A stretch of DNA of 64,000 bases from Agromyces luteolus (GTDB lineage: Bacteria; Actinomycetota; Actinomycetes; Actinomycetales; Microbacteriaceae), in contig NZ_WODA01000016.1 in NCBI RefSeq assembly GCF_009729855.1, forward strand, positions 62,001-126,000. Reading direction: 5' to 3'. The notes under the pieces are model-generated. The model did no database searches. It was not told the DNA's origin and worked only from the letters and a program-made list of their open reading frames with translations. The first letter of the stretch is position 1; each line of letters starts with the position of its first letter. Both the position numbers and the translations under genes were made by a program. Of this stretch, positions 18,755 to 26,559 are shown one piece after another.

Positions 18755-20103
18755 TCCCGGCCACGCGGTACGCCGCCCGGAACGGCGTCGACCTCGCCTA
18801 CAAGGTGTTCGGCGAGGGCGACCGCGACATCGTGCTCGCGTTCGCGTTCATCTCCAACGTCGACGTCTTCTGCGAGCTGCCCGAGCACCTCGAGTTCCTC
18901 GAGCGGCTCGAGGGCCTCGGCGCGCGCGTCATCCTGTTCGACAAGCGCGGCACGGGCCTCTCGGATCGTGGAGGACTCGACGCGACCGTCGAAGACCACG
19001 CCGACGACCTCGTCGCGATCCTCGACGCCGCCGGGAGCACCCGGGCCACGATCATCGGCTGGTTCGACGGCGGCGCGACCGCGCTCGCCACCGCGGCGCG
19101 CCATCCCGATCGCGTCGAGGCGGTCATCGCGTACGAGGTGCTCGCGGTCGGCCACGCCGCCGAGGGATTCCCCTGGGAGCTCGATCCCGCCTGGATCGCG
19201 AGCCTCATGGCGGGGCTCGAGCCGGCGGAGTGGGGCCGCGGATCGGTGGTGCGGCAGTTCTGGCAGACGCAGGGAGCCGAGCGGCTCGTCGCGTGGTGGG
19301 AGCGGTACGAGAGCATGTCGGCGACGCCGACCGCCGCGAGGCGGCTCGCCGAGGCCATCGGCGCCGTCGACATCCGGCCGCACCTCGCCGACGTGCGCGC
19401 ACCGGTCCTGGTGCTCCACGACACCGGGTTGGAGGGGATCGACGAGGCGGCGATGCGGTGGCTGGCCGACGCGCTCCCCGACGGCCGGCTCAGACTCGTG
19501 CACCGGTCGTCGGCGCTGCCGGCGATCCTGCCGGACAGCGCGCTGGTCGACGAGATGGAGGAGTTCCTCACCGGCAGCCGGAGCGGCGGACGGCGAGACG
19601 TGCTCACGACCGTCTTCACCGACATCGTCGGCTCGACGGCCGCGCTCGCGGAGGCCGGCGACGAACGGTGGCGCAGCATCCACGCCGCGCACGACGAGGC
19701 GCTGCGGCGCTCCATCGCCCGATTCTCCGGAACCGAGGCGAACACCACGGGCGACGGGATCGTGGCGACGTTCCCATTGCCGTCCGCCGCGCTGCACTTC
19801 GCGACGCAGGCGCTCGACTCGGCCGCCGCGCTCGGTCTCGAGCTGCGCGTCGGCGTCCACTCGGGCGAGCTCATCATGCGCGGCGACGGCCTCGTCGGGC
19901 TCGCCGTCCACGCGGCGGCCAGGATCTGCGCCGCCGCCGACCCCGGACGCATCATGGTGAGCGACACCGTCCGGTCGCTCCTGCTCGGATTCCCGTTCGC
20001 CTTCGAGCCCGCCGGGGAGCACGAGCTGAAGGGCGTGCCCGATCGATGGCGGCTCTGGTACTGCGTGGACGGCCCGGACAGCACCGAAGCGCGACCGACC
20101 TGA
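18751..20103 (+). CDS. Alpha/beta-hydrolase-like domain fused to class III nucleotide cyclase (copy 2)
   Basis: A 450-residue paralogue of the preceding gene, starting with GTG at 18751 that overlaps its stop (GTGA). The hydrolase-like half again has GWFDGG, keeping the Ser-to-Phe change, and the cyclase half has FTDIVGST, NTTGDGIVATF and AVHAAARI. The pair look like a tandem duplication that has diverged mainly in the middle of the hydrolase domain, where a ligand would bind, while the junction and cyclase cores are conserved. Two coupled cyclases could form a heterodimer or sense two related molecules; this is inference. Confidence 0.85.
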   Translation: MIPATRYAARNGVDLAYKVFGEGDRDIVLAFAFISNVDVFCELPEHLEFLERLEGLGARVILFDKRGTGLSDRGGLDATVEDHADDLVAILDAAGSTRATIIGWFDGGATALATAARHPDRVEAVIAYEVLAVGHAAEGFPWELDPAWIASLMAGLEPAEWGRGSVVRQFWQTQGAERLVAWWERYESMSATPTAARRLAEAIGAVDIRPHLADVRAPVLVLHDTGLEGIDEAAMRWLADALPDGRLRLVHRSSALPAILPDSALVDEMEEFLTGSRSGGRRDVLTTVFTDIVGSTAALAEAGDERWRSIHAAHDEALRRSIARFSGTEANTTGDGIVATFPLPSAALHFATQALDSAAALGLELRVGVHSGELIMRGDGLVGLAVHAAARICAAADPGRIMVSDTVRSLLLGFPFAFEPAGEHELKGVPDRWRLWYCVDGPDSTEARPT

Positions 20104-20326
20104 CCGCGGCCGACCCGGACCGGGACCGACCCGGCCGGCTGCGTCCTCGCCGCGCCCGCTCGGGGGTGGCCAATCTGCGCCGCGGCCGGCGCCGAATCAC
20201 CTGCGACCCCTCCCCGCACGGCAGGAGCACCGCATGACCCTCGCGATCGCGCCGCGCCGGGTCGCCCTCCGCGCCGCACCCGTCCCGGCGCGGCGCCGAC
20301 CCGCGCGGTCTGTCATGCTTGGACGC

Positions 20327-20905
20327 GTGACGGACGCCGAGCATCAGCCCGCGGCATCCGACCCGACCCTCGACGACCTGCTCGTGGCCACCGGCGCCGG
20401 CGATCGTGCCGCGTTCGGCGCGCTGTACGACCGCACCGCGCCCCGGATCCTCGGCCTCGTGCGACGTGTCGTGGTCGACCCCGCCCAGGCCGAGGAGGTC
20501 GCGCAGGACGTGTTCCTCGAGGTGTGGCAGACCGCGCCGCGGTTCGATGCCGCGCGAGGATCGGCGATCTCGTGGATGTTCACGCTCGCCCACCGCCGTG
20601 CCGTCGACCGGGTGCGCTCGGCGCAGTCCGCGCGCGACCGCGACGCCCGCATCGGCGTGCGCGACATCGACGTACCGGTCGACAGCGTCGCCGAGGCCGT
20701 CGAGGTGCGACTCGACCACGAGCGAGCGCACGAGGCGCTCGCCGAGCTCAGCGACCTGCAGCGCGAGTGCGTCACGCTCGCGTACTACGGCGGTCTGACG
20801 CAGTCCGAGATCGCCGAACGGCTCGACGTGCCGCTCGGCACCGTGAAGACGAGGATGCGCGACGGCATGATCCGCCTGCGCCGCGTGATGGGGGTGAGCA
20901 CATGA
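20327..20905 (+). CDS. sigK: ECF sigma factor, SigK-like
   Basis: A 192-residue group 4 sigma factor. Region 2 spans about residues 25-95 (FGALYDRTAPRILGLVRRVV, EEVAQDVFLEVWQTAPRFD, GSAISWMFTLAHRRAVDRVR) and region 4 about residues 135-185 (LQRECVTLAYYGGLTQSEIA, LGTVKTRMRDG). The overlapping next gene encodes an RskA-type anti-sigma factor, the arrangement of mycobacterial sigK-rskA. I prefer GTG at 20327, 6 nt after CATGCT. ATG at 20234, with GGAG 7 nt upstream, would add a 31-residue Arg/Ala-rich extension not usual in the family. The 223 nt before it holds nothing else I can identify. Confidence 0.88.
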   Translation: MTDAEHQPAASDPTLDDLLVATGAGDRAAFGALYDRTAPRILGLVRRVVVDPAQAEEVAQDVFLEVWQTAPRFDAARGSAISWMFTLAHRRAVDRVRSAQSARDRDARIGVRDIDVPVDSVAEAVEVRLDHERAHEALAELSDLQRECVTLAYYGGLTQSEIAERLDVPLGTVKTRMRDGMIRLRRVMGVST

Positions 20906-21783
20906 CCGACTCCGAGTCCCCGGCGCGTCGGGAGCCCGACGACCTCGACGCACTGCTCGCGGCCTACGCGCTCGACGCGGTGACCGTCGAGGAACGTGCG
21001 ATCGTCGAGGCCCGACTCGCGGAATCGCCCGAACTCCGGGCGGAACTCGCCGCGCACCGGGAGGCCGCGGCCGCGCTCGCCGACGGCGCGGGCCGGATCG
21101 AACCGCCGCCGACGCTCAAGGCCTCGATCTTCGACCGGCTCGACGACGTGCCGCAGGTCTCGGCCGAGCCGTCGGCGGTCGGCCCGCCCGAGCCCGCGGT
21201 CGAAGCCACGGCCGAACCGGTGGCCGAACCGGATGTCGCATCGACCGCCGGGCCCGATCCCGCGTCGGTCGCCGACGAGCGCGAGGAGGGGGCGTCCGTC
21301 GCCGGACCCGCCGAACGCGCCGCCCGTCGCCGCTGGTTCCAGCGCCCCGCGGCGATCATCGCCGCGGCCGCCGCCGCCGTGCTCGTCATCGCGGGTGCCG
21401 TGGTGGGCGTGAACTGGCCGGGGCCGGCCGGGTGGGGCGCGCAGCGGTCGGTGCAGGCGATCGCGACCGCACCCGACGCCGAGTCCGTCACGGTGCCGTC
21501 GACCGGCGGCGGCGAGGTGACGATCGTGTGGTCCGAGGAACTCGGCCGATCCGCCGTGCGCGCGTCCGACCTGCCCGACGTGGGCGCGGACTCGACCTAC
21601 GAGCTCTGGTACATCGACGAGGCCGGCGCACGTCCCGCCGGCACGTTCGATCCCGACGGCGGCGCGGCGTACGTCGTGCTCGAGGGCGACTTCACGCCCG
21701 GCGTCCTCGTCGGCATGACGGTCGAGCCGGCCGGCGGGTCGGAGGCGCCGACCACCGACCCCGTCGTCGTCGTCGAGACCTGA
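20902..21783 (+). CDS. rskA: RskA-type membrane anti-sigma factor
   Basis: Overlaps sigK by ATGA. The 293-residue protein has an N-terminal anti-sigma domain (LLAAYALDAVTVEERAIVEA, without the zinc-binding HxxxCxxC of ZAS proteins, as expected for RskA). An acidic, Pro/Ala-rich linker follows at about residues 85-140, one membrane helix at about 150-172, and an extracytoplasmic RskA C-terminal domain with STYELWYID. In mycobacteria RskA holds SigK until regulated intramembrane proteolysis releases it. A MarP-like membrane protease and a fasciclin protein, a typical SigK target class, are encoded nearby. Confidence 0.9.
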   Translation: MTDSESPARREPDDLDALLAAYALDAVTVEERAIVEARLAESPELRAELAAHREAAAALADGAGRIEPPPTLKASIFDRLDDVPQVSAEPSAVGPPEPAVEATAEPVAEPDVASTAGPDPASVADEREEGASVAGPAERAARRRWFQRPAAIIAAAAAAVLVIAGAVVGVNWPGPAGWGAQRSVQAIATAPDAESVTVPSTGGGEVTIVWSEELGRSAVRASDLPDVGADSTYELWYIDEAGARPAGTFDPDGGAAYVVLEGDFTPGVLVGMTVEPAGGSEAPTTDPVVVVET

Positions 21784-21848
21784 TCGGGTCGGCTAGGGTC
21801 TGATGGGGCTGCGGACCCCACCACGACCCCGACGACGAGGAGTGACGC

Positions 21849-22898
21849 ATGCGCATCGGCATGTTCCTGAGCTACGCAGGCGGCTTCCGCGAGGCCGCCG
21901 CCGAGGTCGCCGAGCTCGAGCGCGCCGGGGTCGACCTCGTCGTGGTCCCCGAGGTCTACTCGTTCGACGCGGTGAGCCAGCTCGGCTTCCTCGCGGCCCG
22001 CACCTCGCGCATGACGCTCATGAGCGGCATCCTGCAGCTCTACACCCGCACCCCGTCGCTCACGGCGATGACCGCCGCCGGCCTCGACTACGTCTCCGAG
22101 GGCCGCTTCGAGCTCGGCATCGGCGCCTCGGGGCCGCAGGTCATCGAGGGCTTCCACGGCGTGCCCTACGACGCGCCGCTCGGCCGCATGCGCGAGATCG
22201 TCGACGTGTGCCGCATGGTGTGGCGGCGCGAGCGCGTCGTGCACGCGGGGAGGAACTACACGATCCCGCTCCCGGCCGATCGGGGCACGGGCCTCGGCAA
22301 GCCGCTGAAGCTCATCAACGAGCCGGTGCGCGAGCGCATCCCGATCACGATCGCCTCGCTCGGCCCGAAGTCGGTCGAGCAGACGGCGGAGATCGCCGAG
22401 GGCTGGCTGCCGATGTTCTTCCACCCGGAGCGCGCCGCCGACGTGTGGGGCGCATCGCTCGATGCGGGGCGCGCGCGACGGGCCCCCGAGCTCGGTCCGC
22501 TCGACGTCTTCGCCAGCCCGGCGCTGGCGATCACCGACCGCCCCGAGCTCGTCGAGGCGGCGATCGCGGCGGTGAAGCCGAACCTCGGCCTCTACATCGG
22601 CGGGATGGGTGCGCGCGGGAAGAACTTCTACAACGACCTCATCGCGAGCTACGGCTTCGCCGCGGAGGCCGAGCGGATCCAGGACCTCTACCTCGACGGC
22701 CACCGCGAGGAGGCGATCGCCGCCGTGCCCGACGAGCTCGTGCGCGCGATCTCGCTGATCGGGTCGCCGTCCGAGGTCGCCGAGCGCGTCCGGGCGTTCG
22801 TGCGCGCGGGGGTCACGACGCTGAACGTGACTCCGCTCGGCCGGAACGCCGAGGAGCGCCTCGCGCTCATGGCGGGCCTCCGTCGCATCGTCGGCTGA
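21849..22898 (+). CDS. LLM-class F420-dependent oxidoreductase
   Basis: A 349-residue luciferase-like TIM-barrel protein of the F420-dependent group. It has MRIGMFLSYAGGF, LVVVPEVYSFDAVSQLGFLA, GRFELGIGASGPQVIEGFHG and PITIASLGPKSVEQTAEIAEG, a strong signature of the mycobacterial/actinobacterial LLM family. It should transfer hydride between coenzyme F420 and an unknown organic substrate. A TAGGGT -10 box (21794-21799) gives a leader of about 45 nt with GAGGAG at 21837-21842 before ATG 21849. Confidence 0.88.
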   Translation: MRIGMFLSYAGGFREAAAEVAELERAGVDLVVVPEVYSFDAVSQLGFLAARTSRMTLMSGILQLYTRTPSLTAMTAAGLDYVSEGRFELGIGASGPQVIEGFHGVPYDAPLGRMREIVDVCRMVWRRERVVHAGRNYTIPLPADRGTGLGKPLKLINEPVRERIPITIASLGPKSVEQTAEIAEGWLPMFFHPERAADVWGASLDAGRARRAPELGPLDVFASPALAITDRPELVEAAIAAVKPNLGLYIGGMGARGKNFYNDLIASYGFAAEAERIQDLYLDGHREEAIAAVPDELVRAISLIGSPSEVAERVRAFVRAGVTTLNVTPLGRNAEERLALMAGLRRIVG

Positions 22899-23236
22899 CG
22901 CGAGTCGCCGGCCCGCTCACAGCAGTCGGTCCGGCAGGATGTCCAGTCCCCAGTTCGAGGGTGTTCCCAGCGCCGTGCCATGGACGTACGCTCGGTCCAC
23001 CGCACGTGGCAGTGCGGAAGGGGACACCTGGGGAGGAGCCGCCGCGTCGGGGCATCGGAGCCCAGCACGTCTCCGGTCCCCCACGGCGGTGCCCCGGTCC
23101 GCCGGTCACGACGCCTCGCTCCGCCGCCCGCCTCACTGCGCCGCTCGCGGCGATGCGCCGCTCGCGGCGATGCGCCGCTCGCGTGGGATCATGGTGCCGA
23201 CCGCGGAGCACGCCCGCCCGCGGACGGGGAGGTCGG
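22899..23236. other. 338-nt intergenic region without recognised gene
   Basis: Frames here are short or look like shadows. The only clear structure is the 17-bp tandem repeat at 23137-23183. GGGGAGG at 23226-23232 is the Shine-Dalgarno of the next gene. Confidence 0.5.
23137..23183. repeat. 17-bp tandem repeat, about 2.8 copies
   Basis: TGCGCCGCTCGCGGCGA occurs at 23137-23153 and 23154-23170, and its first 13 bases again at 23171-23183. Each unit contains a CGCCG/CGGCG dyad. Confidence 0.85.
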
Positions 23237-24691
23237 ATGGCCCGGAGCGATGCCGTCGACGCGGTCGTGGTCGGGTCGGGCCCGAACGGGCTCGCCGCCG
23301 CCGTCACGCTCGCACGGGCCGGCCTGGCCGTGCGCGTCTTCGAGGCCGCGGCCGAGCCGGGCGGCGGCGCCCGGACGGCCGAGCTCACGCTCCCGGGCTT
23401 CCGCCACGACGTGTGCTCGGCCGTGCACCCGATGGCGCTCGCGTCTCCGTTCTTCCGGGCGTTCGGCCTCGAGCGGCGCATCGAGCTGCGGGTGCCGGAG
23501 CTCTCTTTCGCCCATCCGCTCGACGGCGGCCGCGCCGGCCTCGCGTGGCACGACCTCGACCGCACGGCCGACGGCCTCGGCCACGACGGCAGGGCGTACG
23601 GGCGCCTGCTCGCACCTCTCGTGGCGCACGAGGAGGCCGTGACCGAGTTCACGGGGTCGACGCTGCTGCGCGTGCCGCGGCATCCGCTCGTCGCCGCCCG
23701 TTTCGGGCTCCGCGCGCTCGAGCAGGGCACACCCGCGTGGAACCTGCGGTTCCGCGGCGACGCGGCTCCCGCGCTGCTGACCGGCGTCGCCGCGCACGCG
23801 ATCCGCCCGCTGCCGAGCCTCGGGACCGCCGGAACGGGCCTCGTCCTCACGATGCACGCCCACGCGCGCGGCTGGCCGATCCCCGTCGGGGGGAGCGGCG
23901 CGATCGTCGACGCGCTGATCGCGGACCTCGTCGCGCACGGCGGCGAGGTGGTGACGGATGCCGCGGTCGACGACCTCGCGGCGCTGCCGCGCGCCCGCGC
24001 CGTCGTCCTCGACGTGACCCCGCGGGCGCTCGCGCGCCTCGCCGGCGACCGGCTGCCGACGCGCTATCGCCGGGCGCTCCGCGGATTCCGGTACGGCAAC
24101 GCCGCCGCGAAGGTCGACTTCGCGCTCGCGGGGCCGGTGCCGTGGGCCGCCGCCGACGTGACCGCAGCGGGCACCGTTCACCTCGGGGGCACCCGGGAGG
24201 AGATCGCCGCGGGGGAGCGCGACGTGGCGCGCGGGCGGCATCCGTCGTCACCGTACGTGCTGGTGTCGCAGCCGTCCACGCTCGACGGCTCGCGCGCGCC
24301 CCACGGCCGGCACGTGCTCTGGACGTACACGCACGTGCCCGCCGGATCGACGCTCGACCCCGCCGAGGCCGTCACCCGGCAGCTCGAGCGCTTCGCGCCG
24401 GGGTTCCGCGACCTCGTGCTCGCGACGTCGTCGCGTTCGGCCGCGCAGCTGCAGGCCGAGAACGCCAACTACATCGGCGGCGACATCGCCTCGGGTGCGC
24501 CGTCGCTCGCGCAGCTCGTGCGCCGCCCCGTGCTCTCGCCGGACCCGTGGCGCACCCCGCTCGCGGGCGTCTACCTCGCGTCGGCCTCGACCCCGCCCGG
24601 CCCGGGCGTGCACGGCCTCGCCGGCTGGCACGCGGCCGCGAGCGCCCTGCGGCAGGAGTTCGGGCTGGGGATGCCGCGGCTCGCGCCGTGA
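23237..24691 (+). CDS. Phytoene-dehydrogenase-like FAD oxidoreductase
   Basis: A 484-residue NAD(P)/FAD-dependent oxidoreductase of the CrtI/COG1233 group. The N-terminal dinucleotide fold is clear (DAVVVGSGPNGLAAAVTLA, then VRVFEAAAEPGGGARTAEL). It also has PVGGSGAIVDALIADLVAHG and the C-terminal FAD-binding VYLASASTPPGPGVHGLAG. No phytoene synthase or other carotenoid gene is nearby, so its substrate is open. ATG at 23237 has GGGGAGG upstream. Stop codon lies only 11 nt from the 3' end of the convergent tRNA-Lys gene. Confidence 0.82.
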   Translation: MARSDAVDAVVVGSGPNGLAAAVTLARAGLAVRVFEAAAEPGGGARTAELTLPGFRHDVCSAVHPMALASPFFRAFGLERRIELRVPELSFAHPLDGGRAGLAWHDLDRTADGLGHDGRAYGRLLAPLVAHEEAVTEFTGSTLLRVPRHPLVAARFGLRALEQGTPAWNLRFRGDAAPALLTGVAAHAIRPLPSLGTAGTGLVLTMHAHARGWPIPVGGSGAIVDALIADLVAHGGEVVTDAAVDDLAALPRARAVVLDVTPRALARLAGDRLPTRYRRALRGFRYGNAAAKVDFALAGPVPWAAADVTAAGTVHLGGTREEIAAGERDVARGRHPSSPYVLVSQPSTLDGSRAPHGRHVLWTYTHVPAGSTLDPAEAVTRQLERFAPGFRDLVLATSSRSAAQLQAENANYIGGDIASGAPSLAQLVRRPVLSPDPWRTPLAGVYLASASTPPGPGVHGLAGWHAAASALRQEFGLGMPRLAP

Positions 24692-24701
24692 TCGGTGAAG
24701 G

Positions 24702-25022
24702 TGCCCCCACAGGGACTCGAACCCTGGACCCACGGATTAACCTGCTGCACTGAGTTTCCCCAGCCACCGCGAACGGCTTGCAGTCTGGACTATATCTTCA
24801 CCTTCGGCCGAGCCGGTCAGGTGCGCCGCGTGTAGTCTCTGAGGTTCCCTTTCGGTTACCTGCTGATCGCCCAATCCCTCGGATTGTCACTGCCCTCTCG
24901 GGCGAGTACCTCGGGCTCTCAGGGGGTCCCAGCATATAGCGGCGTACATCCACCGCATTTCTGCGGTGACGCTCCTGTGTTCTGTTGAAGTCCGTTGCTC
25001 TAACCAACTGAGCTATAGGGGC
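24702..25022 (-). tRNA. tRNA-Lys(UUU) interrupted by a group I intron
   Basis: On the minus strand the 5' exon is 25022-24988 and the 3' exon 24740-24702. Joined, they give a canonical 74-nt tRNA. The acceptor stem is GCCCCTA/TGGGGGC, the D stem GCTC/GAGC, the anticodon stem ACGGA/TCCGT and the T arm CAGGG-TTCGAGT-CCCTG, with discriminator A. The anticodon loop is CT-TTT-AA, so the anticodon is UUU. The intron falls after position 34. Only CC, not CCA, follows the discriminator, so CCA must be added enzymatically. No other continuous tRNA-Lys is present in the window. Confidence 0.9.
24741..24987 (-). ncRNA. Group I intron (IC3-like ribozyme) in tRNA-Lys
   Basis: A 247-nt intron without an ORF. 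Read on the minus strand it has a P2 hairpin CACCGCA-GAAA-TGCGGTG. The catalytic core includes AGAGACTACACG (R element, P7) and GGTGAAGATATAGTCCAG (S element; compare GGUGAAGGCAUAGUCCAG of the Azoarcus tRNA-Ile intron). CGCCGC and GCGGCG can pair as P3, and a GAAA tetraloop closes a helix just before R. The exon ends in U (position 34) and the intron ends in G, as required. A GAG near the 5' end can pair with exon CUU as P1. Insertion after nucleotide 34 next to ACGGACUU matches the site of the cyanobacterial tRNA-Leu(UAA) intron. Confidence 0.92.
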
Positions 25023-25142
25023 AGACCCACCCTAACAGGCCGGCGAGTTCCGGTCTCGGGTGCGGCGAAGGTGGTGCTCTGGGCAGCTCGGGCTGGCGTC
25101 GGCGGCCGGCGATAGCGTGGGGTCATCCCCGGGAAGGACGCC

Positions 25143-25616
25143 ATGAAGCACTGTTCGACCTGCCGCCGCTCGCTCCCGACGACGGCGTTCAATCTCCGTG
25201 CTCGATCACCGGATGGACTGCAGGCGGTCTGCCGCGAGTGCAACGCCGCGAGGGCGCGCCGATACTACTCGGAGAACATCGCCAAGCACCGCAGGGCGGT
25301 CGCCGCGCAGGTGGCGAAGACCCGCGCGGCCCATCTGCAGCGCATCGGTGCATACCTCCTCGAGCATCCCTGCGTCGACTGCGGTGAGGCCGATATCCGG
25401 GTGCTCGACTTCGATCACCGCGCGGGGGCGGAGAAGCTCGGCGAGGTGATGAAGCTCGCCAAGGCGGCGTACTCGTGGGTCCGCGTGCACGAGGAGATCG
25501 CGAAGTGCGACGTCAGATGCAGAAACTGCCACGCGATCGTCACGTACGAGCGGATGGGTGAGACCTGGCGCACATCGGTCCTCGACGCGGCCAGGCGGAG
25601 CGAGCCGCTGGCCTGA
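25143..25616 (+). CDS. HNH-type zinc-finger nuclease-like protein
   Basis: A 157-residue protein with two cysteine-rich modules. The first (CSTC near residue 4, CREC near 31) is the N-terminal zinc ribbon seen in many phage HNH proteins. The second has CVDCG, LDFDHRAG and CRNCH, which together give the HNH beta-beta-alpha-metal layout with the catalytic His in DFDH. It is likely a DNA-nicking or -cleaving enzyme. It starts with ATG 25143 after GGGAAGGA and is divergent from the intron-bearing tRNA-Lys 120 nt away. Whether it relates to intron mobility or is an independent element gene cannot be read. Confidence 0.75.
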   Translation: MKHCSTCRRSLPTTAFNLRARSPDGLQAVCRECNAARARRYYSENIAKHRRAVAAQVAKTRAAHLQRIGAYLLEHPCVDCGEADIRVLDFDHRAGAEKLGEVMKLAKAAYSWVRVHEEIAKCDVRCRNCHAIVTYERMGETWRTSVLDAARRSEPLA

Positions 25617-25682
25617 CGGTGCGGATTCCGCCGAACGCGGAACTCGGGGCGGTCGCAGGCGGGCGGGGGTATCGTGTCCGCG

Positions 25683-26321
25683 ATGACCGCAGACTTCCAC
25701 CGCCCCACGCGCTTCCCGCCGCGCATGTTCGAGGGGTACCTGGGCGCCGAGGACCCGGCGTACGTGAGCCGTGTCGCGCACGACACCGCGGCGGCCGTGC
25801 TGTCCAGGGTGCGGGCCGACCCCGATCCCGAGACGGTCGCCCGGCTCGTCACGTACACCGACGAGCACGGCATCGACGCGATCGCCGAGCTGTGGTCGCA
25901 GGCGTCGCCGAAGAGCCTCCCGGGCGCGCTCTGGCGCATCTACCTGCTGCGCACGATGATCCGACAGGACGCGCCGGGCGTGAGCCTCGCGTTCCAGCGC
26001 GGCACGGAGGTGTCGCACACCATCGACCAGGTCGTCGCGGGCGCACCGACCCCGGCGGGCCCGGCCGAGGTGCGGGAACTCGCCGACACGATCCTGCGCG
26101 GCGTGTTCTCGGGCGACTTCGCCGCGGCGCTCGAGCGCGCGACGGCGTTCTGCCGGGTCGCGTCGGCCGGCTTCGCGAGCCTCGCCGACGATGCGGATGC
26201 CGCGGACGCCGCGCATCCCGACCGGCCGGGGGTCCTCACCCAGCGGGCCCTCCGGCTCTCGTCGCTCGCGGAGGAACTCGCGGCGTGCGCCCGACTCTGG
26301 CGCCACGACAGCCTCGATTGA
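25683..26321 (+). CDS. Conserved hypothetical protein, mostly helical
   Basis: I do not recognise this 212-residue product. It begins MTADFHRPTRFPPRMFEGY, then is predicted largely alpha-helical with alternating charged and aliphatic residues and no membrane segment, signal or cysteine cluster. Codon use (strong GC third position) and a TATCGT -10 box (25670-25675) 7 nt before the ATG support a genuine leaderless gene. The run [12 protein letters not shown] around residue 175 marks a low-complexity loop. No operon partner: the next gene starts about 240 nt away. Confidence 0.7.
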   Translation: MTADFHRPTRFPPRMFEGYLGAEDPAYVSRVAHDTAAAVLSRVRADPDPETVARLVTYTDEHGIDAIAELWSQASPKSLPGALWRIYLLRTMIRQDAPGVSLAFQRGTEVSHTIDQVVAGAPTPAGPAEVRELADTILRGVFSGDFAAALERATAFCRVASAGFASLADDADAADAAHPDRPGVLTQRALRLSSLAEELAACARLWRHDSLD

Positions 26322-26375
26322 GCCTGTTCCGAGGCGCATCGAGCGGCCGGGAATAGACCCGCCGTCCGCCTCGTT

Positions 26376-26520
26376 TAGACTGTTCGTGGCCGGTCGCAGT
26401 AACCCCGGGCTCCAATATTCGCCGCTTCGAGCGGCCTCGCGCCGAGAGGCGTTCTGCGGCCGGCCATCTTCATGCCCGAGCGCCTGCGACGGTGCCTGCG
26501 ACGCCCTCCGCAGCGACGGT
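26376..26520 (+). other. Unassigned spacer with promoter-like box and hairpins (possible small RNA)
   Basis: TAGACT at 26376-26381 resembles a -10 box. Downstream are small dyads including CCGCTTCGAGCGG and GCCTCGCGCCGAGAGGC. A GTG-initiated frame from 26388 to 26550 exists but has low-complexity, unconvincing composition. The spacer between the flanking genes is about 240 nt and holds nothing else recognisable. Confidence 0.3.
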
Positions 26521-26559
26521 TCCCGGATGGCGTCGGCCGGCGCGGCGTAGCATCGAGGA

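Noticed and set aside
20234..20326. 31-residue N-terminal extension of the SigK-like factor
   Set aside because: Family members begin near the residue encoded at 20327. The extension is Arg/Pro/Ala-rich, although its Shine-Dalgarno is reasonable, so it is not fully excluded.
22939..23236. Coding sequence in the gap before the CrtI-like gene
   Set aside because: The open frames continue out of frame through the oxidoreductase and have shadow-like Arg/Pro composition.
24702..25022. tRNA-Leu or tRNA-Arg(UCU) instead of tRNA-Lys
   Set aside because: Arg(UCU) would need the intron to end in U rather than G, and there is no long variable arm for Leu. A 7-nt loop with the intron ending in G gives only UUU.
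26388..26550. A 53-codon leaderless protein before pabC
   Set aside because: Composition is low-complexity with clustered Cys and Ser and no recognisable fold; treated as a possible RNA or spacer.
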